From Trema orientale (taxonomy: Eukaryota > Streptophyta > Magnoliopsida > Rosales > Cannabaceae), in the NCBI GenBank assembly GCA_002914845.1, contig JXTC01000130.1, forward strand, positions 124,001-188,000: 64,000 bases of DNA, written 5' to 3'. The position numbers and the translations under genes were made by a program. Position 1 is the first letter of the stretch. Each line of letters starts with the position of its first letter. The notes under the pieces were generated by a model. That model saw only the letters and a list, made by a program, of their open reading frames with translations. It was not told the DNA's origin and searched no databases. This document shows positions 56,527 through 64,000 of this stretch, in pieces.

Positions 56527-58760
56527 TGACGGGGAAAGAGATTTGAAATATCAGTATGGTTTAATCTGCAGAAATGCACAAAATTAGAACACATGGCTTC
56601 AACTGTTAGATAACAATGACAACTAATTTGATATTTCAGCTGATTAGACAAATACTTCTAGGAAGGATTAGATAAACAACCAACTTTCACTTTCTATTTT
56701 GCTCGGTAATTTTGTATTTAGAGAAATTACAAAATACAATGAGTTCAACAATGAGTTGAGAGAATCAAACAAAGGAAACAAAGTTCATCAAGTTGAGATT
56801 ATCCAAAAATTCAATTGCCACATGAAATCTTATTAATATCGCATAACTATTTTGATCCACAACCATCTAGATATATTTTTACTTACAGAAAATTTTTTCT
56901 TTTTCATAATAAAAGTTGTCTATTCATATTCTGCTCTACATAAAGATAAAATGAAGTAAACAAGCAAAAGGCTCTTTTTCTATCCTATTATTACATATTT
57001 TTACTTGGTATAAATCATACTTAGTTTAATACAAGTGAGCTTTCATAATTTTCTCATGTTAGAGATTGTAACTAGCAACATTATCTTAAACATTTTTCTT
57101 TCCAGTGGAATACACTTTAATCAAGAATCTCAAAATAGTATAAGGAGCACCTTGAGTAAATAAAATCTTACAGACCTTTGTTGTGCCGGTGTAACTAGTA
57201 AATAAATTCTCTGAAGGAATGCATTTTGTACAATTACATCCAACTGAAAAAAGGTAGATTTTAACCTTTTTCTACTTTGTTTCCAATACATCAAAATCTG
57301 AATTTAAACCCATTTTCATTTTTCCTTCTTTCTTCTTTCTAGTCTCAGAGAAAATCATTCAAATCTCCAAAAACATAAAATGGCCATTTTATGTGAATTA
57401 GCATTAGGAAAAAACCAAGAACAGAAACAACCAAAACAAACCAAGATGTGGGTGTTAATCGATTACGTATCCTTAGAAGAAGAGGAGAAAGAAGTCTAAC
57501 CCTAATATTAACCCTGACTCTTCAAGATAAGCAAAGCTTTTTCCATAAAGAAATCGCTTAAGCCACTTTCACTTTCGAGAAAGACAAGCTTGTAGAATTC
57601 GATCAAAGAATTCCCATCACATCAGATCTTAGCATCAATGGAGGGGTTCAACATAAGAATTGGAAGAGAGTAGAGAAGAAGCGATAACGGTGGCATGAAT
57701 TATTTGAAAACGGCCAATTTCATGTGCTTTCTTTAGAGTTGGATTGAGATTCAGTTTTGAGATACAGGGTGGGTGCCAAACGAATTTTCCTTCAATCCGT
57801 GTGTTTATAATTTTTGGATTTAAAAGGTTGGATTCGGGTTTGGAAGCAAACGGGCTTGTAGCCATCAAATTGGGGAAAACATTACAAAATTGCTATTACA
57901 AAATTTCTTATCTAAGTAACCAATATTAAAAATAAAAATTATAAAACTTAAACTACAAAATCAAAATAATGAAAGAAAAAAATAATAATTTTCTTTTAAT
58001 TGATTACGAAGTCTTAAAGAAAAACCCAAGACCCTAAAGATCCAGTCGCCACCACCGGCTTAACAAAATCCCCAATCGCCAGAGCATGAAACCTCAAAAC
58101 ACCAAATAACGGGACACATACGTCTTCTTCTTCTTCTTCAGTAGTCAAATATCTTAAATATCTAACGACACATACTCAATGGCTACAGAGAGTAGTAGTT
58201 CATGCGGAGCTGACGAGTTCAACAGAGCAAAGACCCATTTCATAAATTTAAATCCCTAATCTTCCAATCCAACAAATTTTCCCTAATTTTATATGTTCAT
58301 TGAATAAAGGTAATGATGTTCCCCACTGATAAGCTTGGGTCAGAAATGGTGCCAGCGTCATTAAATTAATTCAAATTAATAATAAGAAAAAAAAAAAAGG
58401 GTACCTGAAAGAGGAAGGAAAGGCGGATGGCTCGTCGGAGATGATCAAAGATAGGGTTTGATTTGAAAATGGCAGGTGTTGTTGTCTTTATGGGCGATGG
58501 CGGTGAAGGCGAGCTTCACTGTCCTGAGCCCTCCTCAGTTCAACTCGAAATTACTATTAGCACTTTTTGTACCGAAAGTACCGGAAAAAAAAAAAAAAAA
58601 AAAAACAGACAAAAATACATCAGATTGAAAAAGAACCAGATCAAACTTCCAACTTTCTTTCTGAGTAACCAAACAGAAGAAGAATTACCGGAGACCAGAA
58701 GCGGAGGCGACGCCATGTGAGGAGGAGGGGTTGAGTTGAGTTGAGTTGAGTTGAGTGAGT
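56527..58760. other. upstream region of the PPR gene, possible spliced 5' UTR
   Basis: On the minus strand, candidate donors TTTCAG/GTACCC (58404) and CTCCG/GTAATT (58687) and the acceptor at about 56567 could define 5' UTR exons and a long intron. This is inference. Just upstream, 58728-58757 is a GAGTT repeat. No other coding gene is supported here; short frames lack domains. Confidence 0.35.
58728..58757. repeat. (GAGTT)n microsatellite
   Basis: Five-base units of TTGAG are repeated about five times. The position is near the likely transcription start of the minus-strand PPR gene. Confidence 0.85.
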
Positions 58761-59900
58761 GAGGGCTTTAGTCGGCCGCCACGCCAGCTGTACAAACTGT
58801 TGAGTAAAAAGCTCTCTCTTTTTTTTTTCTTTCATTATTTTAATTAAGGATTAATGGCACTAGTGGTCCCTGAAGTATCCAATGTGTGACAATTTGGTCA
58901 TCCAAGTTTCAATTATAGCAGTTAAGTCCTTAAATTTTTCGATGTGCATCAATTTGGTCCCTATATTGTCTAAATTACAACATGCTGTTAAGTTTTTTTT
59001 TAACAAAACACACGTAAGGAGCAAGTGGTGGCATCTGAAAATGTATTTCAAAGGTTATTTGGGAATTTCAAGCATAAAAATAAACAATTATAGAATAATT
59101 TTTCTATAAATTTGCAACTCCAAGAACTTCCCCCCAAAAAATAAAGAGAAGAATGCATCTTTTCTTCTTTCCAAATCTTTTTATTCAATTTATTTTTCTT
59201 TAAATACACTTTCAGATTCTATAACATACTCCTCACTGTGTTTTTGGTTAAACCTCAGGGCACTCACTCTCATTGTTTTTTTGTTAACAAGTTTTTTTTT
59301 AATATTCCAAAAATATTTATACTAAAGTCATGGATCACCCAAAATTTAGAAAATACCGACACTCCTTTTTAATACCTCTACAGTTTTAATTTTCACTATT
59401 ACATTTTTATTTAATTTAAAATCAACTTAAATTTTTATTTAATTTAAATTCAAAATTTCTATTAAAATATATGCTTATTATTTTTTTGAGATAATATACT
59501 TTATTATTTAAACTTAAAAGAATAATGTAGTTGAGTGGATAATTTGATTGATTTTTTTTTTTAAAAAAAAAAAGGATACAAGGGTTTTATTGTAAAAGAA
59601 CTTTATGCGATGTTTACTAATTCATAAAGGTGGAAAAGGAATGAAGAGGAAAAAGAATAGAGAGGAATAGAAAACAATGAATAGAGAAAGTTACGACTAC
59701 ATTTCATATATTTACATACTAATTAGTTGTATATGAAAGAGAATGTATCTCCCTTTTCCATTCTCATTTCTCTCCATTACGGAGAAAAAACACATTTTAT
59801 TAAAATGAAATATAAAAGAGGCCATTTTCAGAAATATTCTTGGTCTAAAATGGTATAAAAAGGGAATGGGTTTCTAACACATATACCTATAAAAACTGAA
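58761..59900. other. AT-rich intergenic DNA
   Basis: 58850-58990 contains TTGGTCC-type words typical of worn dispersed repeats. The remainder is low-complexity, and no gene was supported. Confidence 0.5.
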
Positions 59901-59904
59901 AAAA

Positions 59905-60242
59905 AAAATTACAAATATACGGAAGTCACACTTTTTTCCAATTTTCGTACGGTTTTTATTAGGAAAATATCATTTTTAAAAAAATATTTAGAAAAATACC
60001 ATTTTTAAAATAGTTACTAGTTACTAGTTATATACCAGTTATAAATATCTTTGATTATTAGTTACCAGTTTCTAGAAATCAGTTACCAGAAACTAGTTAC
60101 TATTAAAAAAATGGTATTTTTCTAAATATTTTTTTAAAAAGGGTATTTTTCTAATAAAAACCGTACCGCACCTTAAAAAATACAAAACCACCGTATTTTT
60201 CAAATTTTTTTCCTGAAACACCGTATATTGTGTAATTTCCCC
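59905..60242. mobile_element. fold-back MITE, about 340 bp
   Basis: Two arms of about 60 bases around TACGGTTTTTATTAGGAAAA (left) and its inverse (right, near 60110-60170) are almost perfectly complementary. The centre is built from GTTACCAG/CTAGTTAC words. Outer ends (AATTACAAATATACGG and the reversed AATTACACAATATACGG) also match. The TSD is not clear. Confidence 0.65.
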
Positions 60243-60539
60243 TTAGGGAAACCCACCCTAATTTCTTTCTAAAAACACTTGTCAAAATGGGCCGAAAATA
60301 TTGAGAATGATGCAAGGAGAGAGGACCCCGTTAGAACCGATTTGTCTCTAATTAACTTTAGCCGTTTGGGCAACTTCAGTTTTTGGCTGAGACTTTGGCA
60401 TAAATTCCTCTAAAATCAGTTTTTTGAGTTTTACCAAACACATTTGAGCTCACAAATTGATGAGAAAGTGCTTTTAGCTTATTTAAAAGCCTAAGTAAAC
60501 TGGGCCTTTTTGTTTGTGCTGTTTATCTATTGAGAAAAT

Positions 60540-63500
60540 GTGCTATATGTCCACTTTCTTAAACTTTGTTAAGTATATATCCAAGATTTTAATTTTATAG
60601 CTATATGTCCAACTTTTAAAAACCCACAGCTGATATGTTTTTGTTTTACCATTTTGCCCTTAATTAAATGTTTAGTTTTTCCTTCTTTTTTTTTTTTCCT
60701 TTCCCGATCTTCTTTATTGTTCTCTTTTTTTTTTTTTTTTTTCGTTTTTCTGTCTCTCTAACCTCACTTCTTCCACCATTAATCTTACTCACTCTTCTTC
60801 TCAAACCTCTATTATTCTCCTCGAATCTCCGGAGTAGATCTCCATTATTTCCACATTTCTCTCTCTCCGACGTTTGGTTCATCATCGTCTTCTCCAGCGT
60901 GATTTGGTTCGTCTTCTCCAGTGTTCTTCTCAGATCACTGGCATTTTTGGCTATTTTTCTATTTGCATTGACCAAATTGTTCTAGAGTTTGATCTTATAC
61001 AGGTACGTTTTTGTTTCTTGATCTTGAGTTAATTTTATTGTGTATTGGTTTTGGGGATTTTTATTTTAATTTATAATGCATATTATAATTAATGTTAATT
61101 CGAGCATAATTTTATTTTATTTATTAGGTATGAGTAACTTTTTGTATAATACTATATGTCTTGAATTTTTTTTTGTAATTGATAATGGTTCATTAGTTTT
61201 TAGTCGTAGTACACGTGATATTTGTAGTGGTATATATGATTTTTTTGGTGGCATATTGTATTATTGTTCACTGTTTTTTTGTGGTAATAGTTCATCATTT
61301 ATTTATCGTAGTACATATGATTTGTTTAGTGGTATATATGATTTTTGATATGGTATATGAGTTTACTATTCTCTAGTTGTTGATTTATTATTCTCTTGTT
61401 TGATTCATATATTCTTGGTCTTGATATAGTTTTTTTTTTTTTTTGTAGTGGTATATATTTTGTGGTTATTATTGATAAAATATTAATTATTTTGCTATTA
61501 TTGATTAAGAGTTTGAATCTAAGTATGTTGTTTTTCTGTTCTAGTTTTTTTGTCGTACATGATTTTTTTGTGCTTGGTATATTGATTTTATAACTTGGTA
61601 TATGTGTGTATCTCCTAAACTAGTAGATGTGATATTTTTTTTTATTAATGTTCATTTCTTGGGTTCTTCATACAGGTTTATATACTGATTATGAGTTGAT
61701 GAAGATGATAATTTTAAGTACCTTTTAATGGCGTTTGGAACTTCCACTAAAGGGTGGCATTATTGTAGGCTTGTGAAATCAGTTGATGGGATATAGGGAT
61801 TATTACTTTTTTTGTATTGAGTTTGTAGTTTCTTTTATTTTGAAACAAAGAATTTATTTTTTTTCCATTTTTAAGTACATGAATTTTTTTGTCTTGGTAT
61901 ATATGGTTATATAGCATATTTATTACTTTAAATATTTGATATTGTTATCTTGTTTCTAAATTTTTATACTTACAGGTACATGAATTTTTGGTCTTAGGGT
62001 ATGAAAATTTTATCATGGTATATGAGGCCATATACTAGATTCATCACTTGCTATATTACTGAATTTGTTTTCTGTTGGTAGAACGAAAAAATTATTATTG
62101 TATATAATGTATATATATATATATATACTAAATTATGTATAAACACATATATTGTTGTCGAGATCTTATAAAGCAGTGAGAAAAAAAAAGTATTATGGAC
62201 AATTTTTTGAGTTGAGTCATTGTATATATAAACATATATATCGTGATCAAAATAACAAATTTATGTACCATTTCTTAGTTGGGTTATGGTATTTGAGCAT
62301 AGTGCCCTGTTTCAGAGATCTTGTCAGAGTATAAGAAGTTATATTCCTATTTCATATTAGTATGAACCATGAAGAAAATTTTATATACCTAATATAAAAG
62401 ATTATATACTATAAAGAGAGAATTTTTGTCAATATACATTATTATTCGTAAACAGTTTTAGCCTTTTTCAAATTACTGAAGTATACTCACAAAGTGAATA
62501 TGTAGAAGCAAGTAAATAATAGTTTCTATTTATATGAACTGGCACTACATAAAACATATGAGCCAACGAGAAAATTATTTAATATTCAATATGTTCACAA
62601 TTAAAAATATTTAGTACACTAATAATTGTTAAACTAATAAACTAAAATATCATATTATTTTTCTTAAACCAAAACAAGACCATATGTTCCGTGTCACTTT
62701 CACTTTTGTGTTTCTATATCACTTGTATATCCTGTCATCATCTTGTTATCGGCCCAATGATAAAGTTCTATGGCCATCTTCTGCCGATAGAATACTATTT
62801 TCTCTTGTGTTACTTCATTTTTGGCGACATTCATCATCAATACCTCCATTCTTTTGATTACAAACATTCCGCAGTCGGCCCTGCTTTCATGAGAATTGTC
62901 AGAATTTACAAGTCATATACCATGCATTAAAAACCATATACTACGTTCAAATAAGCATATACCACACTGAGGTGTCAAAGTAAGTTCATAAGTCATATAT
63001 CAAATATTAAAAGTCATATACTATAGTCAATTTTATATATATCAATATTGATTTTGTAGAGTTATCTTACACATTTTGTTGTATTTCAATATCCTCTATA
63101 AGTTTAAGATGATGTCTTCTTGGTTGATCTGTTTTCTCTCCTTATAAAAGGTTATAGATTCCAAGAGGTTTGGTATCATTATTGTTTAAATAACAAGTAC
63201 TACAAAAGGTTTGATCACTTAGTTTTTGGAATAATGTACTCCATTTTAATTGGAATTTTTTAAATATATGAACCAAATACACAAGGTTATGAATGAAACA
63301 CATAAACTTATTAACTAAACACAAATTAAACAGATACTTAAAAATTCATGAACTACTATGAAAAATTCTTGAACCAACGTGAAAATTTCATGTACTACTA
63401 TGAAAAAATCATGAACCACTATGAAAAATTTATGAACCAAATAGAATTAGATATTACGTAAACTTGCCTTTTAAATTAACAACTATGAACTACACACATT

Positions 63501-64000
63501 ATATAGTTAAAATAAATATTGTACAGAAATCAGTTCACAATACCAAGTATTGAAAAAATAATGAACCTAAAATCAATAGAATATAATTTATGAACTCATC
63601 TTATTATTTATGAATGATAATGAAAAATTCATGAACCACTATGAAAAATTCATGAACCAAACAGAATTGGATATTACCTAAATATATGCACTCAGCTTAC
63701 AAATGTGTGCACTTGAGGAATGTGTGCAACTGAGAAAAACAGAAAAAATCATATATCTATAAACCAACAAATTAAATGAGGAAACACAAATTATGATTTA
63801 ACCTACCTTAGAACAGCAAAAATAATAACTTGCAACGACATGAAGATTACATCAAGCAAGCGTTAGAATGCAACAAAAGAAGAGAAAAATTGACCATAAA
63901 AAGAATTAAAAGAAAACTAAAAGATTCGTGAAATAACATTTAGGGATAATTGTAAAAAAATACTCTCATGTTTGGATGTTCTGCAATTTAAACCCTGAAG
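60540..64000. other. motif-rich region, possible end of another large element
   Basis: From 60540 the sequence starts with TGTGCTATATGTCCACTTTC and a CT-rich leader-like stretch with a donor CAG/GTACGT at 61003. It then shows many GGTATATG and CATATACC words (61190-63030). Farther on are tandem-like ATGAACCACTATGAAAAATT units (63350-63660). No credible ORF was found. The layout recalls the motif-saturated MULE at 4697-17319, but no TIR partner or TSD can be seen inside the window. Confidence 0.4.
63944..64000. mobile_element. left arm of a long-TIR MITE, cut by window end
   Basis: The sequence matches the ends of the 23731-24086 element: AGGGATAATTG, then TGTTTGGATGTTCTGCAATT and AACCCTGAAG. 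The rest lies beyond the window. Confidence 0.75.

Noticed and set aside
60664..60985. about 104-residue frames on both strands
   Set aside because: Poly-T/CT-rich tract giving Phe/Ser or Lys/Arg strings; not protein-like.

Overview
The window is AT-rich nuclear DNA of a eudicot plant. Genes are intron-rich with GT/AG junctions, and three families are plant-specific (LBD, trihelix, U-box/ARM). The transposons are of plant type. The species cannot be fixed from sequence alone; long gene spacing and many short non-autonomous elements suit a repeat-rich, possibly woody, dicot. There are two N gaps (22776-22837 onward to 23637, and 41488-41806) and single Ns at 24748 and 48093.

Left part, 1-22.3 kb (minus-strand GDSL locus torn apart by transposons): a broken GDSL lipase copy (about 470-1964) and an intact three-exon copy (20166-22214) are separated by a gag-only copia-type LTR element (2033-4520) and a 12.6-kb Mutator-like element (MULE, 4697-17319). 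The MULE is framed by a perfect 9-bp target-site duplication (TSD). It carries a decayed MuDR/SWIM transposase on the plus strand and, on the minus strand, a decayed DUF1985-Ulp1 (SUMO-protease-like) gene. Its non-coding DNA is filled with GGAAACC/GGTTTCC motifs, including a 74-bp-period array.

Middle, 22.3-37 kb: small TIR elements and a probable haplotype-duplication artefact at 24748, then a complete 17-exon gene for plastid UDP-glucose pyrophosphorylase 3 (25819-32252), LINE remnants, and an intronless U-box/ARM E3 ubiquitin ligase (34314-36389, minus).

37-48.7 kb: gene-poor repeat DNA with MULE-type MITEs, a complete TRIM retrotransposon (39242-39991), two probable solo LTRs (40355-43017 and 44186-45610) and no convincing gene.

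Right part, 48.7-64 kb: tRNA-Ile(AAU) (minus) diverging from an LBD transcription factor (plus), a SIP1/ASIL-type trihelix factor (minus), a 1.7-kb non-autonomous MULE (53226-54916), a six-repeat PPR protein (55510-56526, minus), and from 60.5 kb to the end a motif-rich region that looks like the end of another large element.

The host genes are unrelated housekeeping or regulatory genes and do not form a pathway. The most unusual content is the MULE: its two-gene layout belongs to a known class (MULEs carrying ULP-like genes), but the internal motif array, the duplicated leader lying in an intron, and the run of short symmetric acidic exons deserve a second look.
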